Part shown: one piece after another, positions 1 through 8,627 of the stretch
Layout of the letters: each line of letters begins with the position of its first letter
Numbering within the stretch: position 1 is the first letter of the stretch
Assembly (NCBI RefSeq): GCF_014651075.1
Contig: NZ_BMWE01000020.1
Coordinates: 57,563 to 121,562, forward strand
Direction: 5' to 3'
DNA length: 64,000 bases
Source of the DNA: Streptomyces djakartensis
Lineage (GTDB): Bacteria; Actinomycetota; Actinomycetes; Streptomycetales; Streptomycetaceae
The notes under the pieces: model-generated
Seen by the model: the letters and a program-made list of their open reading frames with translations, nothing else
Databases searched by the model: none
Told to the model about the DNA's origin: nothing
Made by a program: the position numbers and the translations under genes

Positions 1-641
1 GAGTTCACCAGGATTTGCTCGGTGCCGTAGGCGCGCAGGATCGCGACCATCCGTTCCTCGTCCATCTTGGTGTCGGGGTAGACGGAGAAGCCCAGCCAGC
101 AGCCGCTGTCCTTGGCCTCCTTGACGGTGGTCTCGTTGAGGTGGTCGACCAGGACGCGCTCCGGGGGCAGCGCGGACTCGCGGACGGCGTCGAGGGTGCG
201 GCGCAGACCGGCGAGCTTGTCGCGGTGCGGGGTGTGCACGAGGGCGGGCAGGCCGTGGTCGGCGGCGAGCTGGAGCTGCGTGGCGAGGGCGGTGTCCTCG
301 GCCGGGGTCATGGAGTCGTAGCCCACCTCGCCGACCGCGACGACGTTGTCCTTGACGAGATAGCGGGGCAGTTCGTCGAGGACGGGTGCGCAGCGCGGGT
401 CGTTCGCCTCCTTGGGGTTGAGGGCGATGGTGCAGTGGTGGGCGATGCCGTACTGGGCGGCGCGGAAGGGCTCCCAGCCGAGAAGGGAGTCGAAGTAGTC
501 CCGGAAGGAGGCGGGCGAGGTCCGGGGCTGGCCGAGCCAGAAGGAGGGCTCGACGACGGCGCGCACTCCGGCGGCGTACATGGCCTCGTAGTCGTCGGTG
601 GTCCGGGACGTCATGTGGATGTGGGGGTCGAAGATGCGCAT
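1..641 (-). CDS. TatD-family metal-dependent hydrolase (EboB-like), partial
   Basis: Amidohydrolase-like TIM barrel, cut at its C-terminus by the window edge; about 213 residues are visible. It starts MRIFDPHIHMTSR: the His-Ile-His at residues 7-9 is the HxH metal motif of TatD enzymes. VGEVGYDS supplies the bridging Glu and LVHTPH a further metal His. The ATG overlaps the stop of the EboA-like gene (ATGA), so it is the promoter-distal member of a tightly coupled run with inositol-phosphate synthase, a UbiA prenyltransferase and an isomerase. In ebo clusters of cyanobacteria and other bacteria the TatD-like member is EboB; the role here (a small-molecule or isoprenoid-linked metabolite) is inferred from context only. 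Substrate unknown. Confidence 0.85.
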   Translation of the reverse strand, partial: MRIFDPHIHMTSRTTDDYEAMYAAGVRAVVEPSFWLGQPRTSPASFRDYFDSLLGWEPFRAAQYGIAHHCTIALNPKEANDPRCAPVLDELPRYLVKDNVVAVGEVGYDSMTPAEDTALATQLQLAADHGLPALVHTPHRDKLAGLRRTLDAVRESALPPERVLVDHLNETTVKEAKDSGCWLGFSVYPDTKMDEERMVAILRAYGTEQILVN

Positions 642-1393
642 CAGGACTCCTTGCCGTGGGGGTCGGCCGGGCCGGCGGTGGGGGGCACGGGCTCGGTCAG
701 GTCCAGGACGCGGTACAGGTCCTCGGGGACGGGCCGGCCGGCGGCGGTGCGCTCGGCGGCGTAGTCGCCCAGCATGCGGGCGAGTTCGCCGTCGCCGTGG
801 GCGCGCCGGCCCAGGTCCGCCACGTGCTCGACGGGGACGCCGGTGAACAGGCACTTCAGCACGGCGTGACGCCAGTCGTGGGCTGCCAGGTGCCGGGCGG
901 CGTACGGGCCGACGGCGGCGGTGAGGAGCCGGGTGTCGTTGGTGCGCAGGGCGTCCTCGACGAGGGGGAGGGCGCCGGGTCCGGGCACCAGGTGGGGCAG
1001 GGCGTGCAGGACGGCGCGGCGCTCGTCGGCGGTGCCCTGGAAGTAGACCCGGGTCAGGGCGTCGGTGCCGGCGCGGGCCGCGTCGAGGATGAGCACCCGT
1101 GCGGCGTCGGCGTGCGCGGCCCCGCAGCGGCGGCCGGCTTCGGCGAGACGCAGTTCCCAGGGGGAGATCGGCCCGTGGACGCCGGGGTGGGCGGCGGCCT
1201 CGTCGAGGGCGTGCTCCAGCCAGGTGCGGGCGGCGGGGTCGAGCTGCGTGGTGAGGTGACGGCGGAGGTCGGCGAGGGAGGGGGCGGTGGTGAGGCCGGT
1301 CGCGGGGACGGTCTGGCCGGTGTGGGTGCCGGTGCTCGGCGCCTGCTGGGTGCTGTCGGTGCTCGCCGCGGGGGTGGCGCGGGGGTGGGTCAT
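641..1393 (-). CDS. EboA-like protein
   Basis: Mostly alpha-helical protein of 250 residues with a low-complexity, Thr/Pro-rich first 35 residues. The core (LADLRRHLTTQLDPAARTWLEHALDEA, the GTADERRAVLHALPHL segment and ALRTNDTRLLTAAVGPYAARHL) fits EboA family proteins, which have HEAT-like helices and no assigned enzyme activity. No signal peptide and no catalytic motif are visible. Its ATG overlaps the stop of the isomerase gene and its TGA overlaps the TatD ATG, so the three are translationally coupled. EboA is the marker gene of ebo clusters, which in cyanobacteria were tied to moving a scytonemin precursor to the periplasm; whether that transfers to an actinomycete is unknown. Confidence 0.75.
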   Translation of the reverse strand: MTHPRATPAASTDSTQQAPSTGTHTGQTVPATGLTTAPSLADLRRHLTTQLDPAARTWLEHALDEAAAHPGVHGPISPWELRLAEAGRRCGAAHADAARVLILDAARAGTDALTRVYFQGTADERRAVLHALPHLVPGPGALPLVEDALRTNDTRLLTAAVGPYAARHLAAHDWRHAVLKCLFTGVPVEHVADLGRRAHGDGELARMLGDYAAERTAAGRPVPEDLYRVLDLTEPVPPTAGPADPHGKES

Positions 1394-2358
1394 CTGCTGC
1401 TCCCTTCAGTGGGTGCGGAGGGAGCGCCGTGGGGTGGCGCGGTCTGCTGGAGGGCCGGAGCGGGGGACGGCGACGTGGCGGACGCGGTCTGCTCGGCGTG
1501 GCGGAGGAACGGGAGGGAGTGCTCGGCGTGGTGGGGGCCGGCGTGGGAGTGGCGGGGCAGTTCGACGACGGTCAGGCCCTGGTAGCCGGTGGCGGCGAGG
1601 GCCGCCAGCACCGGCGGGAAGTCGATCTCCCCCTCCCCGAACGGGAGGTGTTCGTGGACACCGCGTCGCATGTCCTCGATCTGGACGTGCCGCAGCCATG
1701 GGGCGGCGTCGCGCACGCAGTCGGCGGGAGGGCGGGGTTCGAGGCACTGGCAGTGGCCGATGTCGAGGGTGAGGCCGAGCGGCGCGGGGTCGCCGAGGGT
1801 GCGGCGGAGGTGGTGGAAGTCGGCCAGGGTGGCGAGGAGATGGCCCGGCTCCGGTTCGACGGCGAGCGGGACGCCGGCGCGGGCGGCGGCGTCCAGGACG
1901 GGGGTGAGGGACTCCGCGAGGCGCTTCCAGGCGGTGTCGGCGGGGGTGTCCTGCGGGACGGTCCCGCTGAAGCAGTGGACGGCGTGTGCGCCGAGGTCGG
2001 CGGCGATCCGGACGGCCCGGACCAGGAGGCCGACGCGGCGGGCCCGGTCGTCGGGGTCCGGGTCCAGCAGGGACGGGCCGTGCTTGCGCCGCGGGTCGAG
2101 GACATAGCGGGCGCCCGTCTCCACGGTGACGCCCAGACCGAGTTCGCCCAGCCGGTGCGCGACCCGGCGGGTGCGGGCGGCGAGGCCGGGGGCGAGCGGG
2201 TCGAGGTGCATGTGGTCGAGGGTCAGCCCGACACCGTCGTAGCCGAGGTCGGCGAGGAGGCGGAGCGCGTCGTCGAGGCGGAGGTCGGCGAGGCCGTTGG
2301 TGCCGTAGCCGAAGCGGAGCGGAGGCAGGGTGTCGGAGACACGGGCCTGGGTGCTCAC
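1390..2358 (-). CDS. EboE-like sugar phosphate isomerase/epimerase (xylose isomerase-like TIM barrel)
   Basis: AP-endonuclease-2/xylose-isomerase-like TIM barrel of 322 residues. It begins near FGYGTNGLADLRLDDAL with LADLGYDGVGLTLDHMHL, typical of the first barrel strands. Likely metal ligands are the Glu in LAVEPEPGHLL, the Asp and His in LTLDIGHCQCLEP, the His in RHVQIED and the Glu near the end (LTVVELPRHSH). The GTG start overlaps the UbiA gene stop (GTGA) and its own stop overlaps the EboA start, so it sits in the middle of a coupled operon. Family members isomerise or epimerise sugars or break down keto-sugars. In ebo clusters the corresponding gene is eboE. The substrate cannot be read from sequence. 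Confidence 0.8.
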   Translation of the reverse strand: MSTQARVSDTLPPLRFGYGTNGLADLRLDDALRLLADLGYDGVGLTLDHMHLDPLAPGLAARTRRVAHRLGELGLGVTVETGARYVLDPRRKHGPSLLDPDPDDRARRVGLLVRAVRIAADLGAHAVHCFSGTVPQDTPADTAWKRLAESLTPVLDAAARAGVPLAVEPEPGHLLATLADFHHLRRTLGDPAPLGLTLDIGHCQCLEPRPPADCVRDAAPWLRHVQIEDMRRGVHEHLPFGEGEIDFPPVLAALAATGYQGLTVVELPRHSHAGPHHAEHSLPFLRHAEQTASATSPSPAPALQQTAPPHGAPSAPTEGSSR

Positions 2359-3425
2359 GTCACGCTCACCTTCCTCGCGAACCTCGCTCCGAGTGGAGCG
2401 AGAGCCGTGATGAGGAGGGCCGTGGCGGTGCTGCCGGAGCGGGCGGTCAGGGCGGCCTGGAGGGGGATCGTGGCGCGGATCCCGGCGCCCACGGCTCGTT
2501 GGGTGAGCGGAGGTGAGGGGTTGAGGGTGGCGTGGAAGTAGGGGCGTGCGGTGGTCGCGGCGTAGGCGGCCGCGAGGGCGGCGGTGAGATGTGCCGTGGG
2601 CTGGGTGGTCGGCGCGGACCGTCGGGGCAGGGCCGCCTGCGGGCCTGGCAGGACGGGGGCGGCCGCGCCCTGTCGTTCCGCCGGGGGCTCCTCACGGCTC
2701 TTGGTCACGTGACGGGTCAGCAGGGCCGTCGCCGCGAGGGCCGCCAGCGGGGCCAGGGGTGAGCCGCCCCGGGCCTCCTGGCGGGAGACGGTCGTGACGG
2801 CCAGGGTGTGGGCGCCGAGGAGGGCGGCGGAGGGCAGGGCCCGGCGGGTGCGGCCGGTGCCGGCCGCGGCTCCCAGGAGCAGGTCGAGGCCGCGGGCCGC
2901 TCCCATGGCCACAGCACCGGCCGGTGTGTGCTTCAGGCCGAGGTCGTACGCCCAGACGGTCGCCGCGAGGGGGGCGGCGACGGCCAGCGCGGGACGGCCG
3001 GCCGCGGTGGCCAGGGCCAGTCCGGCTCCGGTGAGGGCACAGGCCGCGGTGAGTGCGCCGGCGGGGTGGACGCGGCCGGAGGGCAGGGGGCGGTGCGGGC
3101 GTTCGACGGCGTCGATGTCGCGGTCCGCCCAGTCGTTGAGGGCCATTCCGGCCTCGTAGAGGCAGAGGGAGGAGCCGATGGCGAGCAGGGTGCGGGCGTT
3201 GGGTGGGGCGCCTGTCGCCGCTGTGCCGGCCAGAGCGTCGCCGGGGACGCTGAACAGGGCGGGCAGACGCAGGAGTTCGGCCCAGGCGCGGCCCCGGGAT
3301 GAGCGGCCGGCGCGTCCGGGGGAAGGTGCTGTGCCGTCGGCGGGCGCACGGTCGCCCGCGCTGCCGCCGGCTGTGGTTCCCCGCGCGGTGTGCGGGCATC
3401 GGCCGGGGCTCTCGTGCGCCCTCAC
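2355..3425 (-). CDS. UbiA-family prenyltransferase (SCO3242/EboC-like)
   Basis: Integral membrane aromatic/polyol prenyltransferase-like protein of 356 residues. The first Asp-rich motif NDWADRDIDAVERPHRPLPSG lies at about residues 97-117 and binds the Mg-diphosphate. The second region, VWAYDLGLKHTPAGAV with GAARGLDLLLGAA, lies at about 158-186. Several hydrophobic helices follow. About 45 hydrophilic N-terminal residues precede the first conserved segment (LLRLPALFSVPGDALAG), so translation may start further in. The GTG chosen overlaps the inositol-phosphate synthase stop (GTGA). A homologous pair (UbiA protein plus inositol-phosphate synthase) is known in the CDA cluster of S. coelicolor (SCO3242/SCO3243), which suggests a conserved functional unit, possibly prenylation of an inositol-type or cyclitol acceptor (inference). 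Confidence 0.85.
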   Translation of the reverse strand: MRAHESPGRCPHTARGTTAGGSAGDRAPADGTAPSPGRAGRSSRGRAWAELLRLPALFSVPGDALAGTAATGAPPNARTLLAIGSSLCLYEAGMALNDWADRDIDAVERPHRPLPSGRVHPAGALTAACALTGAGLALATAAGRPALAVAAPLAATVWAYDLGLKHTPAGAVAMGAARGLDLLLGAAAGTGRTRRALPSAALLGAHTLAVTTVSRQEARGGSPLAPLAALAATALLTRHVTKSREEPPAERQGAAAPVLPGPQAALPRRSAPTTQPTAHLTAALAAAYAATTARPYFHATLNPSPPLTQRAVGAGIRATIPLQAALTARSGSTATALLITALAPLGARFARKVSVT

Positions 3426-4567
3426 CGCGCTTCCCCTGTCCCCTCGGTGTGCCCCAGGCTCCTTGCGAACCGGACCAGTTCCTCGTACTGCTCGGCGAGA
3501 CCGGACGGCCCGCCCCCGACAGGGTCCTTGAAGTAGAAGCCGAGGGCACCGAGCGGGCCGGACAGCCCCGCCTCGTGCGCACGGGCCGTCAGCCGGGCCA
3601 GGTCCAGCACCAGCGGCGCCGCGAGGGCGGAGTCGCAGCCCTGCCAGATGGTCTGGAGGACCATGCGGGTGCCGAGGAAACCGTCGAAGGCGACGTGGTC
3701 CCAGGCGGTCTTCCAGTCCCCGAGGGCCGGGACGTCGTCGATGTGCACCTCTCCCTCGGGGACGGTGCCGAGGGTGTCGGCGAGGACGCGTTCCTTTCCG
3801 GCGTTCTTCGCCGCCGCGGCGGCCGGGTCGGCCAGGGCCGCTCCGTCACCGCCGCCGAGCAGGTTGGTGCCGGACCAGGCCCGGACCCTCAGCGCCCGCT
3901 GCGCGAACATCGGGCCCAGTACGGCCCGCAGCAGCGTCTGACCCGTCTTGCCGTCCCGGCCGGCGTACGGCAGACCGCTCAGCTGGGCCTCGCGGGCGGC
4001 GACGGGGTGGTTCATGCCCTCGGAGGGGGTGAAGTTGACGTAGGGGCAGCCCGCGCGCAGGGCCGCCAGCGCGTACAGGGTGCTGGCGGGGAGCGGGGCG
4101 CCGGCTTCCCGGGAGGCTGGTTCGGTGGAGGCGACGTTCACCACCACGGTCCGGTCCAGCTCGTGGCGGTGTGTGAAGTCGCGTATGTCGTCGGTGAAGG
4201 CGGTGATCAGTTCCGCGTCGCTCCTGGTGTCCCCCGGAGTGGGACCTCCGGGCCTGATCTCCCGTTCGGCGGCGGCGAGTTCGGAGGCGACGGCGGTGGC
4301 GACGCCCGCTGGGAGGACGCCGCCCGCGGTCAGGGACTCGGCGCGCTTGGGAAGGGGGCAGTCGAGTGTGTCGTGCCCGCCGAAGACGAGGTCGGACAGC
4401 GCGGGCAGGCGGCTGTCCGTGAACGCGGGGGTCTCGGTCACCATGCCGGTGGGCGGGTGCAGTCCCGCGGTGACGGCGGCGCACCCCGTGACGACGGTGG
4501 TGGCGACGGAGCCCCGGGCTCCGATCAGCCACACCCCCACACGCGGTCGGGACAGGGACGCGGACAT
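3422..4567 (-). CDS. inositol-1-phosphate synthase (myo-inositol-3-phosphate synthase)
   Basis: NAD-dependent synthase of 381 residues that cyclises glucose-6-phosphate to inositol phosphate. It starts MSASLSRPRVGVWLIGARGSVATT; the GARGS loop is the family's dinucleotide-binding signature. Further family segments are YVNFTPSEGMN, the Lys-bearing region GRDGKTGQTLLR, and NLLGGGDG. The ATG has a strong AGGAGG 7 nt upstream; in-frame codons further upstream run through the terminator hairpin and the neighbour's 3' end and are not used. It is the first gene of the coupled ino1-eboC-eboE-eboA-tatD set and overlaps the UbiA start. This is the SCO3243-like type found beside prenyltransferases rather than the housekeeping phospholipid enzyme (inference from context). 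Confidence 0.92.
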   Translation of the reverse strand: MSASLSRPRVGVWLIGARGSVATTVVTGCAAVTAGLHPPTGMVTETPAFTDSRLPALSDLVFGGHDTLDCPLPKRAESLTAGGVLPAGVATAVASELAAAEREIRPGGPTPGDTRSDAELITAFTDDIRDFTHRHELDRTVVVNVASTEPASREAGAPLPASTLYALAALRAGCPYVNFTPSEGMNHPVAAREAQLSGLPYAGRDGKTGQTLLRAVLGPMFAQRALRVRAWSGTNLLGGGDGAALADPAAAAAKNAGKERVLADTLGTVPEGEVHIDDVPALGDWKTAWDHVAFDGFLGTRMVLQTIWQGCDSALAAPLVLDLARLTARAHEAGLSGPLGALGFYFKDPVGGGPSGLAEQYEELVRFARSLGHTEGTGEAR

Positions 4568-4605
4568 GGGCAGCCTCCTGGTCGTACGGAACCGGGGGGA
4601 AGGGA

Positions 4606-4637
4606 CGGCGGGCGGGGGCCGGTGTCCCCGCCCGCCG
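4606..4637. terminator. strong hairpin between the giant secreted enzyme gene and ino1
   Basis: Perfect 12-bp GC-rich stem (CGGCGGGCGGGG paired with CCCCGCCCGCCG) and 8-nt loop, starting 5 nt after the stop of the upstream minus-strand gene and 38 nt before the ino1 ATG. No T-tract, as is common in Streptomyces. It probably ends or attenuates the upstream transcript. Confidence 0.6.
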
Positions 4638-4641
4638 CCGT

Positions 4642-7600
4642 TCAGTCGCCCTTGACGGGCAGTTCCTTCAACTGGATGTCGCGGAAGGAGACCTGGTCGC
4701 CGGCGCCGTGGTTCTGGAGACCGATGTAGCCGTCGGTCAGGCTCCGCGCGGGGTCCTTGTTGGTGAAGTCGTTGATCTTGACTCCGTTGAGGAACACCCG
4801 GAGGCGTTCGCCCTCGACCTTGATCTCGTAGGAGTTCCACTGGCCGGGCGGCCGCAGAACCTGGTCACGGGCCTTGATGTCGGCCGACTTGAACGAGTAG
4901 ACGGATCCCGTGGTGCGCTCGGGCGTGTCCGTGGCGTCGATCTGGATCTCATAGCCCTTGTTCACCGCGGACCAGGGGTCGTCGGAGGCGGGGAAGCCCA
5001 CGAAGATCCCGGAGTTGTCGTCGCCCCGCATCTTCCAGTCGAGCTTGAGGGAGTACGACTTCAACTCCTTGGCCTGGTACCAGAGCAGGCCCATGCCGCC
5101 CTCGGACACCAGGGTGCCGTCCTTGACGTCGAACCTGCCGGGTCCGGCCTGCTTCCAGCCGTCCAGGGTCCGGCCGTTGAAGATCTTCCGGTGGTTCTTG
5201 CCGGGCTTGCAGTCCGCCTTGACCTGGCCGGTGGCGTACTGCAGGCCGCCGAGCAGGTGGGCGCGGAAGGCCTCGTCGGCGTAGGACTCCTTGGTGTGGC
5301 CGCCGCCGGTGTAGAAGGACCGGCCGCCGCCGTAGTTCTGGCACCAGGCGATCGGGTGGTCGCCCTTCATGGTGCCGCCCTGGTAGGTGGTCTCGTCCAG
5401 GGTGGCGAGGACCTTGGCCTTCTCCCGCGGGTTGGTGCGGTAGTTGTACCACTCGTCGGTGCGCTCCCAGGCGTCGCCGAGGTGCGCGGTCGACGGGTGG
5501 TCGTGGTCCTCGACGCGGACGGTGGCCTTCTGGATGGCCGGGTGGGACTGGAAGTAGGCGCCGACGAGGCCGCCGTAGAACTCCCAGTCGTACTCGGTGT
5601 CGGCGGCGGCGTGGATGCCCAGGTAGCCGCCGCCGTTCTTCACGTAGTTCTCGAACGCCTGCTGCTGCTCGGCGTTCAGCACGTCACCGGTGGTGGACAG
5701 GAAGGCCACGGCGTCGTACTTGGCGAGGTTGGCCGTGGTGAACTGCCCGGCCTCCTCGGTGGCGTCGACGGTGATGCCGGCCGGGCCGCCGAGTTCCTTC
5801 AGCGCTGTGATGCCCGCCGGGATGGAGTCGTGCCGGAAGCCGGCGGTCTTGGAGAAGACCAGGACCTTCCTTCCGCCCTTGAACGGCTCCTTGGAGAACT
5901 CGAAGTCGTCCACGTCGTACAGCGCGCCGTCGCCGCCCCTGAAGACCAGGTAGATCTCCGTGGTGCGCTTGGGCAGGGCCCGCAACGGCACGTCGACGTT
6001 CTGGAAGGTCTCCCAGCCGCCGGTCGGCGGGATGTACGCCGAGCCGTGCAGCGGCCCGTCGGGCGAGCCGGTACGCAGTTCGACGAAGCCGCCCGCGCCG
6101 CCGGAGGAGGCCCGCACGGTCATCTTCCGCTGCCCGTCGAACCGGTAGGGGGTGAAGGAGATCCAGTCGCCGTCGTTGATGTCGCCGACGGTCTTTCCGC
6201 CGTTGGCGCCGGTCTTGTCGATGACCGATACGCCCGACTGGGTGGAGAAGTGCTCGCCCTGGCGGTGCAGCGGCTGGAGCACGGTGCGGGCGGTGCCGGT
6301 CAGCGCCTCCTGGCCGTTCGCCCCGCCGTCGGTGTAGCCGGCGCCGACGACGCCGTAGATGTCGGCGTTGGGGTCGTGACCGCCGTCACCGGGGGGCGGC
6401 TTCAAGGTGCCCTCGCAGCCCGTCTCGCTGGTCAGCTCGTGGGCGTGGGAGTCGTGGCCGAGGCTGTAGACGACCTTGACCTTGGAGCAGTCGACCGTCT
6501 CCTCGGGGTCGGTGACGGTCACCTTGAACGGAACGGGCTTGCCGAACTCGGCCAGGCTGCCGTTGCCCGGGACGTCGATCCGCACCTTGGGTTCGGTGTT
6601 GCCGACGACGATCCGGATGCTGGCGTTGCCGGTGTTGCCCTCGGGGTCCCTGACGGTGAGGGTGGCGCTGTACGTGCCGACCTTCTTGTACCGATGGGTG
6701 GGGTTGAGGCCCTCGCCTTTGGTGCCGTCACCGAAGTCCCAGCTGTAGGTGAGGTTCGTGGAGTCGGCGTCCTTGGCGGAGCCGGTGAATCGCACCCTCA
6801 GGCCGGCCGCCCCGGACGTCTTGTCGGCGCTCACCTCGACGATCGGTGAGAAGCCGTCCTCGGCGTTCTCGATCCGGTACAGCGCGGAGTTCTCGTCGCC
6901 CTGGAACCAGGAGACGCCGTAGTCGAGGACGTAGAGCGCCCCGTCGGGGCCGAACTCCATGTCCATGATCTGGGTGCCGGTCCACGGGAAGTCGTTGATC
7001 TTCGCGACGGAGCCGTCCCCGTTCTGCTCGATCCGCTTGATCCACCGGCGGCCGAACTCGCCCGCGAAGAAGTCACCGTCGTACGCCTCGGGGAACTTCA
7101 CGCTGGAGTCGAGCCCGGGGTCGTAGCGGTAGACCGGACCGGCCATCGGGGACTCGGAGCCGGCGCCGAACTCGGGCACGGAGCCGTCGTCGTACGGGAT
7201 CCAGGCGGGCTGCGCGGGCGGCAGGTCGACGAGGCCCGTGTTGTGCGGCGAGGTGTTCTTCGGGGCGTCGCAGTCGAACTTCTCGCCGGACTCCTTGGTG
7301 GCGAAGTCGTAGTCGACGTAGGCGTCGTTGTTCCCGGTGCAGAACGGCCAGCCGAAGTTGGCGGCCTTGGTCACCTTGGCGAACTCGACCTGTCCCGCCG
7401 GGCCGCGCTTCGGGTCGGCGGCGCCCGCGTCGGGGCCGTAGTCGCCGACGTACACCGTGCCGGTCTTGTCGTCGACGCTCATCCGGAACGGGTTGCGCAG
7501 GCCCATCGCGTAGATCTCGGGACGGGTCTTCTCGGTGCCCGGGGCGAACAGGTTGCCCTCCGGGACGGTGTACGAGCCGTCCTCGGCGACCTTGATACGG

Positions 7601-8364
7601 AGAATCTTGCCGCGCAGGTCGTTGGTGTTGCCGGCGCTGCGGCGGGCGTCGAAGGCGGGGTTGCGTCCCTCGCGGTCGTCGATCGGGGTGTAGCCGTCGG
7701 AGGCGAAGGGGTTGGTGTCGTCGCCGGTCGACAGGTACAGGTTGCCGTCCGCGTCGAAGTCGATGTCGCCGCCGACGTGGCAGCAGGTGCCGCGGGAGGC
7801 CGGGACGTCGATGACCTTCTTCTCGCTCGCCGTGTTCAGCGTGCCGTTGGCGTTCAGCACGAAGCGGGAGAGGCGGTTGACACCGTCGAACCTCTTGAAG
7901 TCCGCGGCGGTCCCGGTCTCCGGGGCGTCACCCGCGGGTGTGTCGAGCGGCGGGGCGTAGTAGAGGTAGATCGCCCGGTTGTTCTTGAAGTCCGGGTCGA
8001 CGGCGACTCCCTGGAGGCCTTCCTCGTCGTGACTGTAGACGGGGATCCTGCCGGCGACCTTGGTGACGCCGCCCTGGTCGGTGAGGCGCAGTGTGCCGTC
8101 GCGCGCGGTGTGCAGGACGCTGCGGTCCGGGAGCACGGCGAGCGACATCGGCTCGCCCGTCTCGGGTTCGCCCTTGGCGAGCGGCACCTGCTGGAACTGG
8201 CCCTCGGCGGCTGCCGGTCGGTCGTGCTCGGGGTGACCGGGGTGAGCGACCGCGACGGTGGCGGGAGAGCCCACGGCGAGCATCAGGCCGGTGAACAGCG
8301 CGAGGGTGGTGCGCAGTCCGGGACGCCTCGCGGCGTGGGCGCTTCTGAGTCTGCTTCTGTGCAC
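4642..8364 (-). CDS. secreted multidomain protein: PQQ-type sugar dehydrogenase/PKD/CBM6-like/ThuA/3-keto-disaccharide hydrolase (DUF1080)
   Basis: Exported protein of 1240 residues. Start chosen at the GTG preceded by GGAGGGACCTC; this gives a classic signal peptide (basic start, hydrophobic TTLALFTGLMLAVG, cleavage near AVAHP). Domains by approximate residue: glucose/sorbosone-dehydrogenase-like six-bladed propeller 57-498; PKD 503-590 with YSWDFGDGT; Ig-like 590-655; CBM6-like 693-825; ThuA 830-1040 (VLVFSKTAGFRHDSI, GIHAAADTEYDWEFY); DUF1080 3-keto-disaccharide hydrolase 1056-1238 (FNGRTLDGWKQ, EIQIDATDTPE). ThuA and DUF1080 proteins belong to oxidised (3-keto) sugar metabolism, which fits the dehydrogenase, isomerase and importer genes upstream. 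A ROK-type operator candidate lies 166 nt upstream. Which domains are active on which sugar is not decidable here. Confidence 0.88.
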   Translation of the reverse strand: MHRSRLRSAHAARRPGLRTTLALFTGLMLAVGSPATVAVAHPGHPEHDRPAAAEGQFQQVPLAKGEPETGEPMSLAVLPDRSVLHTARDGTLRLTDQGGVTKVAGRIPVYSHDEEGLQGVAVDPDFKNNRAIYLYYAPPLDTPAGDAPETGTAADFKRFDGVNRLSRFVLNANGTLNTASEKKVIDVPASRGTCCHVGGDIDFDADGNLYLSTGDDTNPFASDGYTPIDDREGRNPAFDARRSAGNTNDLRGKILRIKVAEDGSYTVPEGNLFAPGTEKTRPEIYAMGLRNPFRMSVDDKTGTVYVGDYGPDAGAADPKRGPAGQVEFAKVTKAANFGWPFCTGNNDAYVDYDFATKESGEKFDCDAPKNTSPHNTGLVDLPPAQPAWIPYDDGSVPEFGAGSESPMAGPVYRYDPGLDSSVKFPEAYDGDFFAGEFGRRWIKRIEQNGDGSVAKINDFPWTGTQIMDMEFGPDGALYVLDYGVSWFQGDENSALYRIENAEDGFSPIVEVSADKTSGAAGLRVRFTGSAKDADSTNLTYSWDFGDGTKGEGLNPTHRYKKVGTYSATLTVRDPEGNTGNASIRIVVGNTEPKVRIDVPGNGSLAEFGKPVPFKVTVTDPEETVDCSKVKVVYSLGHDSHAHELTSETGCEGTLKPPPGDGGHDPNADIYGVVGAGYTDGGANGQEALTGTARTVLQPLHRQGEHFSTQSGVSVIDKTGANGGKTVGDINDGDWISFTPYRFDGQRKMTVRASSGGAGGFVELRTGSPDGPLHGSAYIPPTGGWETFQNVDVPLRALPKRTTEIYLVFRGGDGALYDVDDFEFSKEPFKGGRKVLVFSKTAGFRHDSIPAGITALKELGGPAGITVDATEEAGQFTTANLAKYDAVAFLSTTGDVLNAEQQQAFENYVKNGGGYLGIHAAADTEYDWEFYGGLVGAYFQSHPAIQKATVRVEDHDHPSTAHLGDAWERTDEWYNYRTNPREKAKVLATLDETTYQGGTMKGDHPIAWCQNYGGGRSFYTGGGHTKESYADEAFRAHLLGGLQYATGQVKADCKPGKNHRKIFNGRTLDGWKQAGPGRFDVKDGTLVSEGGMGLLWYQAKELKSYSLKLDWKMRGDDNSGIFVGFPASDDPWSAVNKGYEIQIDATDTPERTTGSVYSFKSADIKARDQVLRPPGQWNSYEIKVEGERLRVFLNGVKINDFTNKDPARSLTDGYIGLQNHGAGDQVSFRDIQLKELPVKGD

Positions 8365-8529
8365 GAGGTCCCTCCGGGAACGGGGTGTGGCCGTACGGGT
8401 GGGTGCGTGAACGTGCGGTGCGGGCGCCGGGGTGCGCGTCACCCCGGGAGGTGCGTGTGTCCTGAACGCTTCAAGGACGGTAACCGGGTCCGGCCGGGGC
8501 GAACACCCCTTGCGTCAGGATCCGTTCGG

Positions 8530-8552
8530 CTTTCCCCCATCACAGGACAAAG
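8530..8552. promoter_or_regulatory. candidate ROK-repressor operator, copy 1
   Basis: The 23-bp element CTTTCCCCCA-TCACAGGACAAAG has the dyad form CTTT-N2-CC, 7 bp, GG-N2-AAAG on the minus strand. It matches the element at 15932-15954, upstream of the ROK gene, at 19 of 23 positions. It lies in the gap before the giant secreted enzyme gene, after the terminator of the preceding transcription unit, so it may control that gene's own promoter. Confidence 0.6.
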
Positions 8553-8574
8553 CAGAAATCGTGCAGGTCGGAGA

Positions 8575-8600
8575 GGGGGCCGGCGGTGGTTCCGGCCCCC
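8575..8600. terminator. terminator of the ABC/dehydrogenase/isomerase operon
   Basis: Perfect 9-bp stem GGGGGCCGG/CCGGCCCCC with an 8-nt loop, 27 nt beyond the stop codon of the isomerase gene on the minus strand. Confidence 0.6.
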
Positions 8601-8627
8601 CGTCCCGGCCTGCGCCGGGTGCCGGGC

